Assembly: GCA_014529385.2 (NCBI GenBank)
Contig: CM043959.1
Coordinates: 2,821,358 to 2,885,357 of the forward strand
Direction: 5' to 3'
DNA from: Adiantum capillus-veneris
Lineage: Eukaryota > Streptophyta > Polypodiopsida > Polypodiales > Pteridaceae
Length of the DNA: 64,000 nt
The notes beneath the pieces are model-generated. The model made no database searches and was not told the DNA's origin. It saw nothing but the letters and a program-made list of their open reading frames with translations. A program made the translations under genes and the position numbers. Shown here piece by piece: positions 31,833 through 40,739 of the stretch. Every line of letters starts with the position of its first letter. Position 1 is the first letter of the stretch.

Positions 31833-32736
31833 TCTTGCATTCTATCAGGTTTTTGTCTATCCATGGCTCCTTTGTTCTTATCTCCATGCTGATCTTATCT
31901 CTATATGTTAGAGCAGCTAGCCATAGCCATAGGTCTGATGCATCCCATGCAAACACAATGCTGTGTTGTGGAGGAGTTTGGAACATCCTTAAAAGGTTGG
32001 CAACATATTGATCATCAAACTTACTATGAACATCCTCACATAAACTGGAGGCATTACCCATCTCCAAGTTTATAACACCCTTTAGTAGACTAGAGGCATT
32101 ACCCATCTCTAAGTCTATAACACTACACAATAAAGTCTTGCTCGGCTGCCAAGCCTCTGGAGAAATATCCAACTCCAAACCTTCAGTCATACTTACCTCT
32201 TCGTTATGGTCCTCTAGTGAAACTGCCTTGATGCAAGATTCCTTTAGCTTGCTACACTGTCCTGGGTCCATGCTGGTGCACAGGCTTCCGTTTTCAAAGC
32301 CCTCCCCTTTGCTTGATATGTTGCCCACCTTCTGCAAAGCCTTGCTAGCAGGCTGGTCTTCCTCTTCTTTTGTATCTTTCATGCCCTTTGCATTCCTCTT
32401 ACTCTGATGAGGCCTAATCAACACTTTACACATTCTTACCCTTACTGCCCAATGTTGTCGATTGATCTCTTTGGTGCCTATTTCATTCAAGGTTAAAGAT
32501 GTACTCACATTTGTAACACAATTTTCTTGGCTTACCTCCCCCACCTGGGTAGCATCTTTTGATTCTTTAACCTCTTGTTCCACTGCTTCAGTTCTTTGAA
32601 TAGTCTTCTTACTTGATCCTTCTTCCGTTACACTCATCTTGACCTCTTCTGCAAGACCATTGATACTTGGTGTGCGGGTACCAATTGGTGGTGGGCGTAG
32701 GATGATTGTAAGTGGTGATTGTGGTGGTGGTTGCAT
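31789..32736 (-). CDS. Extension of the copy-2 gag polyprotein, unknown function
   Basis: 315 codons in the same frame as gag (33684-32767), separated from it only by a TAG at 32769 and ten codons, so the two were probably one polyprotein. The first part is Pro-rich (MQPPPQSPLTIILRPPP), then charged. It carries a 15-residue tandem repeat, VIDLEMGNASSLLKG and VINLEMGNASSLCED (DNA period 45 bp at about 32048-32137), and ends with an aromatic segment, FAWDASDLWLWLAALTYRDK. It has no protease DSGA motif. Copy 1 diverges from this sequence after the Pro-rich linker. It could be a captured host segment. Confidence 0.4.
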   Translation of the reverse strand: MQPPPQSPLTIILRPPPIGTRTPSINGLAEEVKMSVTEEGSSKKTIQRTEAVEQEVKESKDATQVGEVSQENCVTNVSTSLTLNEIGTKEINRQHWAVRVRMCKVLIRPHQSKRNAKGMKDTKEEEDQPASKALQKVGNISSKGEGFENGSLCTSMDPGQCSKLKESCIKAVSLEDHNEEVSMTEGLELDISPEAWQPSKTLLCSVIDLEMGNASSLLKGVINLEMGNASSLCEDVHSKFDDQYVANLLRMFQTPPQHSIVFAWDASDLWLWLAALTYRDKISMEIRTKEPWIDKNLIECKNEDLLRNLVQFFYK

Positions 32737-32766
32737 TGGTGATTGGCGTCGAATTGGTGTGGCCAG

Positions 32767-33684
32767 CTATGGTTGCACCACTGGTGGTGTGATTTGAACA
32801 GGTGGGATTGGTTGCCTGAGTGGCGGAGGTCTTGCTCTTGGTGGAGAGATCTGATTCTGTCTCCCCCCTCTATTGAAATTCTGCCTCCTCGGGTGTGGGC
32901 AGTAGTACATTTCATGGCCATCTTCCCCGTAGTTGTAACAGTGGTACTCTGGGTTCTGCCTTCGTTGTCCTCTTCCTTGTTCTGGGTTCCTCCCAGGTGT
33001 ATGCCCTTGCTGCACCAGATGCACAGATAAACTCTCTAGTTGGGTGGTGATACGACTCAGCAGGTCTTGCTCTTCTGATGCCTCCTGCGGTTGGACTCTA
33101 TGATTGGCTGTTGCAGTCACTGGGGTTGGTTGTATCGAGCTTGTTTCCTCTGACTCGTTTACTCTTGCTTGCATGCGTAGCTTCTTGTCTTTAAGGCGGG
33201 CTACTTCGACTGCCAACTCATATGTTGCAGGAAACCTTCCCTTCACCTTCTCTCTAAGCGGCGACCATAGACCAGCAATGAAATGGTCCTTCTTTAGGAA
33301 ATTAGGCGCTCCTTCACCTTCCTCCAGCGAGGCAACCCATCTCTCCCATAAGTCCACAAATTTGGACTCGTAGGTGGCATACTCCAGTAGGCCTCCCTGC
33401 TTTAATTCTGTCAGTAACTGCCATAGCCTCTCCGAGGTTGTGCCTCCACCAAACCTCTTTACAAAAGTAGCCATTAACACATCCCATGCATTCTTGGTGG
33501 CTTGGGGCAATGCATTATACCAGGACTTGGCCTCTACTTTCATCAGTAGAGGAAAAATTCTAAGTCGTGAAGCATCGTCATCTTTGTTGGAGACGATACA
33601 AGCAATGTCGAAATCATCCAAAAAGTCGGTGGTGAGATCCTCTCCCTTCTTTCCACTGAACGTGGGGAAAGAAACACTTGCCAT
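32767..33684 (-). CDS. Retrotransposon Gag (copy 2), Ty3/gypsy type
   Basis: 305 codons from MASVSFPTFSGKKGEDLTTD. I chose the ATG at 33684, in ACCATGGC context and conserved in copy 1, over an upstream ATG at 33705 whose counterpart in copy 1 is preceded by a stop. Core helices: SWYNALPQATKNAWDVLMAT, FGGGTTSERLWQLLTELKQG, and FLKKDHFIAGLWSPLREKVK. A zinc knuckle near residue 265 reads CYNYGEDGHEMYYC, with the second Cys changed to Tyr, so it probably does not bind zinc. A TAG ends the frame after a Pro-rich linker. The frame continues in phase beyond it (31789-32736). The upstream leader holds three overlapping frames. Confidence 0.85.
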   Translation of the reverse strand: MASVSFPTFSGKKGEDLTTDFLDDFDIACIVSNKDDDASRLRIFPLLMKVEAKSWYNALPQATKNAWDVLMATFVKRFGGGTTSERLWQLLTELKQGGLLEYATYESKFVDLWERWVASLEEGEGAPNFLKKDHFIAGLWSPLREKVKGRFPATYELAVEVARLKDKKLRMQARVNESEETSSIQPTPVTATANHRVQPQEASEEQDLLSRITTQLESLSVHLVQQGHTPGRNPEQGRGQRRQNPEYHCYNYGEDGHEMYYCPHPRRQNFNRGGRQNQISPPRARPPPLRQPIPPVQITPPVVQP

Positions 33685-34031
33685 GGTAGTGACTCGGGAA
33701 ATCACAAACCTTTTTTTTTCTTTTTTTCCTTTTTTTTTACATTACATTAACAGTGCGGCTCATAGCAGCTTTTTACAAGGGTGGGTGGATAGGTTAAAAC
33801 AAGATAAAGATAGAAACATTAAAGGAATGATGGTAATCTAATATGGGGAGAATGATAGGGTTCGGGGAATTGAGGATTTCTCCTAGTACCGCCGCACCGA
33901 ATAGGTGTACGATCTTCTGTTGGTAGAAGACTTTCCTATCTACATAGATATTCACATGCATATGCTGCAAGAATCTGAACGGGAATGCCGTTGGCCCGTT
34001 TTCCATCATGCACAGAGGATGAAATACTTAC

Positions 34032-34562
34032 TTATACTCTTATCGTGCCAGTGTTGATGAGTCGGCACATCCACAAGAGGTCGTCGCCTTTCATGGGCTC
34101 TACCTTTCCTTCGTTGCTCAGCACGTACGGGGTGATGGCGACGTGTCTGACCACTCCCAGCCTCTTGGCTAACAACAATTGCAGGTAATTTCCGTAGTCG
34201 GCGTGCTGCATGAATTCTACTCCATTCAGTTGCAACTCGTCCCCAGCCCACTGGGTTTCTCCCATGGTAGAGAGCTTCTTCAGGATAAGTTGTACAGGGA
34301 GAGGAGGAAGATCCTCCACTCTCTTTCCAAAACAGCAAGAGCAGTAGCCGAACCACTCTTCTCTAGGACATGGGAATCTTCTTACCACTTCTTCTTCCGG
34401 ATTGTCAAAGTGGATTGGTAGCACTCGCATGCGTCGTGCAAATCGGTAGGCGACCTTTCGCCGCTTAGCTTCGGATGACTTCCTCTTTGGCAAACTGGGT
34501 ACAACCCGGCTTTCTGAGCTTGAAGCACTTGCTTGGCCAGATGCTTCTCCCTTCGGGGTCAT
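34032..34562 (-). CDS. Conserved leader protein upstream of gag (copy 2)
   Basis: 176 codons. The N-terminus is Ser/Lys/Arg-rich (LPKRKSSEAKRRKVAYRFAR, a possible nuclear signal), followed by the segment shared with copy 1: EVVRRFPCPREEWFGYCSCC, GVEFMQHADYGNYLQLLLAK, and KVEPMKGDDLLWMCRLINTG. Its ATG overlaps the stop of the preceding frame as ATGA. About 350 bp separate it from gag. No known domain. Confidence 0.5.
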   Translation of the reverse strand: MTPKGEASGQASASSSESRVVPSLPKRKSSEAKRRKVAYRFARRMRVLPIHFDNPEEEVVRRFPCPREEWFGYCSCCFGKRVEDLPPLPVQLILKKLSTMGETQWAGDELQLNGVEFMQHADYGNYLQLLLAKRLGVVRHVAITPYVLSNEGKVEPMKGDDLLWMCRLINTGTIRV

Positions 34563-34768
34563 GTGTTTCCAGACTGGCTTATCTTCTCCTTGCCTTTGGC
34601 TCGAGCAGCCCCTTTAGGCCACTTTGGAGTTATAACTTTGACTGTAGTTTCTTTAGGGAAAAGAGGTCTCACCGTTTGCTTCCCTTCCTTGATGTGAATG
34701 ACTTCTTTGCGATGAATGTCGATGTAGATGATTTCAGCCCTTTCGCTGCCTTCGTTGCTGGCACTCAT
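34559..34768 (-). CDS. Small basic leader frame (copy 2)
   Basis: 69 codons, MSASNEGSERAEIIYIDIHR onward, Lys-rich at the end. It overlaps the 3' end of the zinc-knuckle frame by 35 bp and the start of the next frame by 4 bp. These overlaps could come from frameshift mutations splitting one ancestral frame, or from genuine overlapping frames. Not represented in the truncated copy 1. Confidence 0.3.
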   Translation of the reverse strand: MSASNEGSERAEIIYIDIHRKEVIHIKEGKQTVRPLFPKETTVKVITPKWPKGAARAKGKEKISQSGNT

Positions 34769-34991
34769 TGACAGTGTGCCTTGGTTGACAACAGTGATGG
34801 CACTTCACCGACCTCCCACATGATGCTCTCAATTTATAGTTAGAACGAGCGACACGAGATGGAGAATTTACCTCTTGAATGCTGACGACACTACAGCCTG
34901 GCAGTAGCACCTCAATGAAGGCGGCTAGTGCCTCCTTCGTCTCTTCTTCTTCCGTCCTCCAGTTAAGAAATTCCTTCAGCCATTCGTCCAT
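34734..34991 (-). CDS. Leader frame with an intact CCHC zinc knuckle (copy 2)
   Basis: 85 codons starting MDEWLKEFLNWRTEEEETKE. Near the end is CHHCCQPRHTVNEC (34802-34761), an exact CX2CX4HX4C zinc knuckle, followed by a basic tail QQRRQRKG. It sits about 60 bp inside the primer binding site, ahead of gag, and so is a second knuckle protein separate from the one in Gag. It may bind nucleic acid. Position and composition are unusual for a Ty3 leader. Confidence 0.5.
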   Translation of the reverse strand: MDEWLKEFLNWRTEEEETKEALAAFIEVLLPGCSVVSIQEVNSPSRVARSNYKLRASCGRSVKCHHCCQPRHTVNECQQRRQRKG

Positions 34992-35046
34992 GATTGATAG
35001 TGGGCGTCACTTTCAGCATTGTAAATTGAAGGGTCTTAGAAAGCCC

Positions 35047-35064
35047 TCCTCCGTGGGGGCACCA
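35047..35064 (-). promoter_or_regulatory. Primer binding site of the copy-2 element
   Basis: The minus strand reads TGGTGCCCCCACGGAGGA, starting two bases (TT) inside the LTR end, the same spacing as in the element at 6859. The TGGTGCC start suits a tRNA 3' end (CCA). I cannot name the tRNA. Confidence 0.6.
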
Positions 35065-35280
35065 AATGACGGGAGCAAAGCGAACCCCGAACCCCCGACG
35101 GCCTCTAAAACACCGGGGACCGAATGGCGCACCTCGAGCCTATCACGGTAAAGCGAATAGGGGGCACCACCTAGCTTCAGCGGCTAGGACGCAAACAACA
35201 CACCACCATAACAAAGTTTTCATCCAAGAGAGATGGATTCTTGGGAGTAATGATGAAGAGGAAAGGGAATGAGATCAAGT

Positions 35281-35284
<4 letters not shown>

Positions 35285-35322
<38 letters not shown>
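35285..35322. repeat. (GA)n microsatellite inside the LTR
   Basis: A pure dinucleotide run of about 38 bp, downstream of the TATA box in the element's sense, as in the LTR at 6879-7874. Confidence 0.97.
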
Positions 35323-35324
<2 letters not shown>

Positions 35325-35797
35325 GGGAGGGGGTATAGCGGCTTAGTACTTAGGCACCACAAAAGGATGGCGAATCTGCACACCCTTCACACATACACAA
35401 GCTCACTCCAAACACAAGACTAGGTGGCGATTCCGCACACCTCACATGGGCAAAACATTGCAAGAAAACATACTCACAAAACCTCAAGCTTTATTTAGAG
35501 AATAAGGCGATGAAATGGGGAGCATAGGGTAGGGGAATGAGAAGGGAGAGCGTGGTAGAGCACATGGCGGATAGGTGGAAGTTGATGGTAAAGACTCGCA
35601 CGAGGGTTATGGCCATCATCCTTCATTTAGTTTCCCTTCATCTTCCATAGCCCAAGGGTGTAGAGGTCATGCTCAAGACGAGCATAGTGATTGCGGTGAT
35701 GGTGATGGTGTGGGTGTGTGTGTGTGCACTAGGCACACACAGTGCATAGTGTACTCTTTGGTGATGGTGTGTGTGTTTAGTGTGATAGTGACCCCTC

Positions 35798-35805
35798 TTT
35801 ATATA
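35798..35805 (-). promoter_or_regulatory. TATA box of the copy-2 LTR
   Basis: The minus strand reads CCCCTATATAAAGAGG. It lies in the middle of the LTR, about 730 bp before the primer binding site. Confidence 0.55.
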
Positions 35806-36627
35806 GGGGAGGAGGGGGGAGAAATTCTAGAATTTAGAAATGAAGAAATCATTATCTACATAGACCATGTGATTGTGGGCCCCACTTGTCTGGCTGTGTG
35901 TATATGTGCCAGAACAGCAGTCTCATGAGAGAGAGACTAAGAGAGAGAGATGGATTGATGAAAAAAAGTGAGAGGTGACATGGAGAATAAAGTAATTACA
36001 AAAGAGGAGAGAGGGGAGTGTGTTAAGAGGTGAATCTGTGTGCAGATGTGTGTGAACACAAGAAAATCAGGTAACCATTGGGTGGGGATGGGTCTGTGGG
36101 CACCTTTTTCAGTGAAACTGAGTGTGTGTGAGTGTGGGGGAGGCCATCTGGCTACAAGACAAGAGAGATTTCGAATTTTAGAGAGAGAGGGGGGTATTTG
36201 GATCATGGGAGAGTGTAGGAGAGAGAAAAGGGGGGGTGGGGTATACTGTTTTGGAAGATAGGAGAGGTGGCATGTGAGTTAGGGTGCATTATTGGTAAGG
36301 ACAGGGGGTGGGGTAGCTTCAAGGGAGAGAGAAAGGAGAAAGGACAAGGGGAAGAGAGAGGGGGTTGACCTTTTGAGTGGAGGAGAGGAAAAGGGACACC
36401 CGGCGTGGCAACCGTGAAGAAAAAGGAGGCAAGGTGGGGATGGGCTACCCCGCAAGCATGAGGTGGCTTATTTTACCTTTCTTATATATTTACATAATCA
36501 TACTTTATTTTTTTCTTACTTTTTCCAATGCCTTTTATCACTCCCTCCATAAGAGGGGGTTTTCATGGGGTGGGGACGAGACAAGAGGGGTATGGGAGCT
36601 TGGCTTGTGAAAAGCCCCCATCAGCAG

Positions 36628-36998
36628 GTAAGCTACAATGGATGCTCTCAAAAGAGTTAACCGATGAGGAGAGAAAGGAGTATGTCTCCATGCTAGGTAA
36701 CTTCACTACTTTGTTCATTGATGGCTATGATAAAATCACCGGAATTATAGTAGTGCAACACCACATAAAGCTCAAGGAAGGCAGTAGACCCGTAGTGTAG
36801 AAGCTCAGAAGACTTGGGGTAATCCAATAGGAGGCACGACTTAAAGAAGTGAGGAATTTGCTACAAGCAGGTTTTATCTACCCGGTCGAAGACTCGGAAT
36901 GGGTCTCCCCAGTAGTAGTCACACCCAAGAAGAATTGCAAGTGGAGAGTCTGTGTGGACTATAATTCTCCCATTGTCATCTTCCATCTTCTATAGTAA
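36628..36998 (+). pseudogene. Ty3/gypsy reverse transcriptase N-terminal fragment
   Basis: Translation gives KELTDEERKEYVSMLGNFTT, then VVQHHIKLKEGSRPVV, then EVRNLLQAGFIYPVEDSEWV and SPVVVTPKKN.KWRVCVDY, a clear Ty3/gypsy RT start with the KWRVCVDY motif. Stops at 36798 and 36828 and near 36996 break it. The YXDD region is missing. It lies directly outside the copy-2 LTR and on the opposite strand, so it is a relic the LTR element landed in. Its sequence differs from the RT start at 1-170, so it belongs to another family. Confidence 0.85.
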
Positions 36999-36999
36999 A

Positions 37000-38779
37000 A
37001 GACCATCGACAAGATTCGCTTCACAATATGGTATGTGAACACCACATTTCAGCAAATACATAGCACTTGATTCTATCTCCCTCATGGTTGACCACCTTAG
37101 TCTCCCATCCAGCTATAAGGAATCCGTTGATCGCACTTCCTCCTTTGCAATTCAACATTGTTGGTGTCCTATGAACACTCTGAAGTCAAAATATGAACAC
37201 AACCATATGAAGAGACAAAAAACATGTTACCATGGCTTTGTGGGAACCATAGGTGCACTTCACCTTACTGCTTGCACATCCGCCTCGATTCTCCTTTTGG
37301 TTGCTTCGATTAGGCATTGTGTTGCTTAGACCACTCCAAACTCTCCAAGGTTGGCAAGTGAACCGAAGAAAGACTACCATACCCACTTCACCTAGGTGTG
37401 AGATAAGTATGATTATTAAAGAAATGTCACATGAGACAAGCTCAAAGGATGGATAGCCAACATAGAGCAAGCTCAATGTGGATGGCCTCAAAAGTTCTTG
37501 TGAAGGACTCTATTGCCTCCCACTCTACAAAATCGGACAGAAAAACATATGCAAACATGAACAAGCAATGGAAATCTTACAGTCATCAAAAGCAACACAC
37601 AAGGTAAAAATACTAAATAGGCAACTGAAAAACTTAAAAGAGGAGTAAAATTACAATTTGCAAGAAACCTCGATGGAGCCACTACTGTCTCTAGCTTTAG
37701 TTGTGAAGCAACATACACATGCTCCACCTTCGCAAGCCTCTTGCCATCTTGAGTTTGCTTGAACTCCATGATTCTTCACTTCCAATGATGTGCTCGAGAA
37801 GCCATGTGTCTCCTTGAGACCTTGTGTGCACCTCTTGAGCTGGGTTGCATTGTCACCCACATCATTTGTTTGAACTCCATTGTCACCCAATGTGCATTGT
37901 CCTCTTGTACATTGCTGCATGAAATGGAGTCAATGACACTCCTAGGTTGTCGAGTACCTAATGATGCCATGGGGAATAGTGGCACAACCTGCAGACAAAC
38001 ACTTATGATTAGACATTGCACATCCATGTTCTCAGCTGTACAGAGAGCAAGATTCTTGATGGTACACAAAGGTGAAGGGTGCCACATATTGCTATATTGC
38101 TCCACCTTCTTGTAGGCTTAATGGGGAAGATAACGTTGCAAAGATTGAGAGGGAATTAGATCCTCTCTAGAGAGCTTAATGGAGAAGGAGCAGGAAACCT
38201 GTTGAGGAAAGAAAGAGGGATGATCTAGTAGAAAGATATGTTGCAGACCTTCAGCTTTAGGTAGAGGTGTTTAGTGAGGCCCATGGAGAAATGGAGAACT
38301 TTAGGCTGAGGAGAATCCAGCCCTCAAGAATGTAGTAAGGTTGAGGAGGGAAAGGAGGTTCAAACTTCTACTATAGAGCTTTTGGGAGGGAAAACTAAAA
38401 TGAAAGAAAGAGAAGTGACTTGTAAGGTGAAGTGAAGAGAAGTGAGAGATGGTACAGTAGAGAGAGAGGGAGGGAATGATCAACACGTTTTTGGAGGGAC
38501 CCCCTTTTAGGAGAGAGGGGGGAAGAACTTCGCATTCACTAGAGAGAGAAAGGATTGGTTTTTACTCAACTATTTAGAGAAAAGTTTAGTTTTTTGAATT
38601 TATAAGAGATTTTCTCTTTATATTTTATAAAAGAGTACAAATTTGACCACTTACTTTTAGACCCTGCCATACCCACCATTTCAATCCACATGGCATCCAC
38701 CCATTTGCCCCTTCCATAATCTCATTTTTAATCCCATGCCAAATAAAGATGCCCCCTTAGACCCCATTCCCTTCCTAAT
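37000..38779. other. Unassigned sequence
   Basis: No recognisable gene or element. Short antiparallel frames around 37488-38115 show no domain. Confidence 0.4.
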
Positions 38780-40568
38780 GTATACAACTTAGTGGGGAAA
38801 TAAAGGCAAAAAACATGGATACTCCTTTGAGTAACAATCCTCATATGACAACGATGAGAATGAGGAAGAAGATGAAGAATATAAACTCCACTGAGTACGT
38901 CTAAGGAGAAGATTGGATAAGCATACAAGCACAATACCAATTACACAAACTCAAAGATCTATGGAGGATTATCAAGCCCAAAGGGAGGAGCTTCATAGGA
39001 AGAAAGCGAAAGAAAAGAGAAACCTTAGAGATGAAGCAGACAATGAAGGAGAGGAGGATGATATTGAATATTGAAGATTTACAAGGTATGCAACGAGAGC
39101 TTCAAGGTGATCTACAAAGGGAGTAGGAAAATGTTGCTCATTTCTACCACAAAGCTCAAGCCTTTGATGAGGCTAACACTAATTTACAAGTCGACAAAAT
39201 AACACAAAACTAGGTGAATCCTATGGGGTTTTGAGGAAAACACTTACACAAATCCTACCAATGCAAGACACCCCATCCCCTGCTTCTACTTGAGCAATGC
39301 TAGCCTCAACGATATAAGAGTTGAAGGATCTCGAGGCGGCCCTAGCTCAAGAAAATTATGGCATGCAAATCATGACAGTTGGGCATAAGGAAATTGAAAA
39401 TCAAACAGAGGATGAAATTGTAATGTTATAGGAACAACTAGCAAAAGAAAAAGAAGAACCGACTGCTCAAAATTTTACATAGTCCATAGTTTTGCAACAG
39501 AATGATTTGTCCACGAGTTCCATAAGGGCCCAACCAACCTCATTGGAAATCCATAAGAGAACAAGGAAAGAGTAGATAGGCATGTATCTTCCAACTGTAG
39601 AGCTACCAAGCACATCCACAGAGGCACATTTACATGATTTAGAAGAAAAACAAGATCAAAAAGATGTCTGAAAAGAGATTCGAAGGTGGTTCTTTGAAGT
39701 GTGTGATCTTTCTCACAAAAAGAATACATGTTGTATGAACTCAAGGTAGTGGATTTGGCTGCACTTTTGATGATTACACCTGACAAAGTGGTCATGAACC
39801 ATGGGCACGATATGATTGCACTATTGGTAATGAGAAAAGAGGCTCTCTTATGGAAAAAGAAAATGTTGCCTACTCTTGAGTCCAACCACAATGGGGATTA
39901 CAGGGATGTCCTTCTAACTCCTACACAAATTCATACAATTCTTGACAACCAAACCCTGCAAAGAAATAAATGGTTTGAAAAGGTCTCAATCAATGAGACA
40001 TATTACCAAAATGCACCCCAGCATCTCAGGATCAACCCAACCTATTGTCCTTTCAACAGAAGGCCATCTTGGATAGCTTCTATTCATGAAAAAGTAAAAG
40101 AGTGACAGTGTTGAACTACCTAGTTCTCACAAAGCCAACACAAAAGTTCCCACCAACTGAGAAATATATGGTCAATAATCTAATAGGCATTGTTAAAGTG
40201 CAAACAACAAGGAAAATGAGTGCCTCTATAGCCTTGCACGAGTCACACCGTCAGAAAGAAGGACTATTGCACCTCCGAAATCACCTGTGTTAAGCACCTG
40301 TAAAGTTTCATGAAGAACCCTTCTAGCATGAAGCACACTAGGAGAAACCAAGGCATTAAAGGGGTAGCTCATCTCAACTAGATGTCCGTAGAGTATCCAT
40401 AGACTAAAAACATAAAAAGATAAGAGAGTTATGGCCACTCCATGTTTGGGGTGTACTCTCTCTTGCTCAAAAATGAGCTCTCTGGAAATTTTGCACGTGT
40501 TGTAGCTATAAAATGGGGCCTATTTGGATCTTTTATTCCAAGAGATTTCTTCTCTCTCCTTAGCTGAC
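38780..40568 (+). repeat. Dispersed 7-kb repeat, copy B, left part
   Basis: 38780-39720 matches 12650-13600 and 53414-54360 (the coiled-coil block), and 40050-40568 matches 7875-8390. It continues beyond the inserted transposon at 49671. The coiled-coil block therefore occurs twice in the same orientation around this locus, 14.6 kb apart (5.5 kb without the insertion). Confidence 0.85.
39728..40290 (+). pseudogene. Hypothetical repeat-borne gene (second copy)
   Basis: A 125-codon frame, 39728-40105, carries the KWFEK...ETYY...HLRINPTYC core shared with 25599-26096 (minus), and a following frame (40102-40293) continues with LNYLVLTKPTQKFPPTEKYM, also at 7921. The two frames meet around 40100, so a frameshift there has split one gene. 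The N-terminal part, DLAALLMITPDKVVMNHGHD, may be new sequence. Function unknown. Confidence 0.5.
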
Positions 40569-40569
40569 A
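40562..40569 (+). repeat. 8-bp target-site duplication, left copy
   Basis: AGCTGACA precedes the transposon start. The matching copy is at 49671-49678. The related empty site in copy A (around 8387) has a single AACTGACA. Confidence 0.85.
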
Positions 40570-40739
40570 CCCGGGGGATTCACTATTAGTAATGGGAGGA
40601 TGTCACCTGCGTGCATCAAAATTAGAGAAACCCCCCTACGTACGGTATCTTACATGCTAACCTACCCCCCTACATACGGACAAGATACGAACGTTCTCAC
40701 AATGAGACATCCCCCCTCATACGGATTTCGTACGGAATG

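Larger units (their letters stand above)
35067..36623 (-). mobile_element. LTR of the copy-2 element (1,557 bp)
   Basis: Inner end at 35067 (minus-strand ...CTCCCGTCA) next to the primer binding site. The proposed outer end at 36623 (minus strand TGATGGGGGCTTTTC) makes imperfect inverted ends TGA(T/C)GGG. Beyond it lies an RT fragment of another element on the opposite strand. The LTR contains a (GA)n run at 35285-35322, a TATA box and GA/GT-rich sequence. The inner end is firmer than the outer one. No second LTR is present. Confidence 0.6.

Noticed and set aside
31790-31835. Programmed -1 frameshift at the T7 run
   Set aside because: The run is not in the X-XXY-YYZ phase needed for the upstream frame; a one-base indel is simpler.
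32767-32769. Programmed stop readthrough between Gag and the downstream frame
   Set aside because: The TAG is followed by CTG GCC, without a known readthrough context; a CAG-to-TAG mutation is likelier.
34559-34562. Bacterial-type ATGA translational coupling
   Set aside because: Eukaryotic retroelement context; the overlap may be chance or due to frameshifts.
35575-36610. Several 70-117-codon frames on the plus strand
   Set aside because: They lie antisense within the LTR at 35067-36623, in GA/GT-rich sequence, with no domains.
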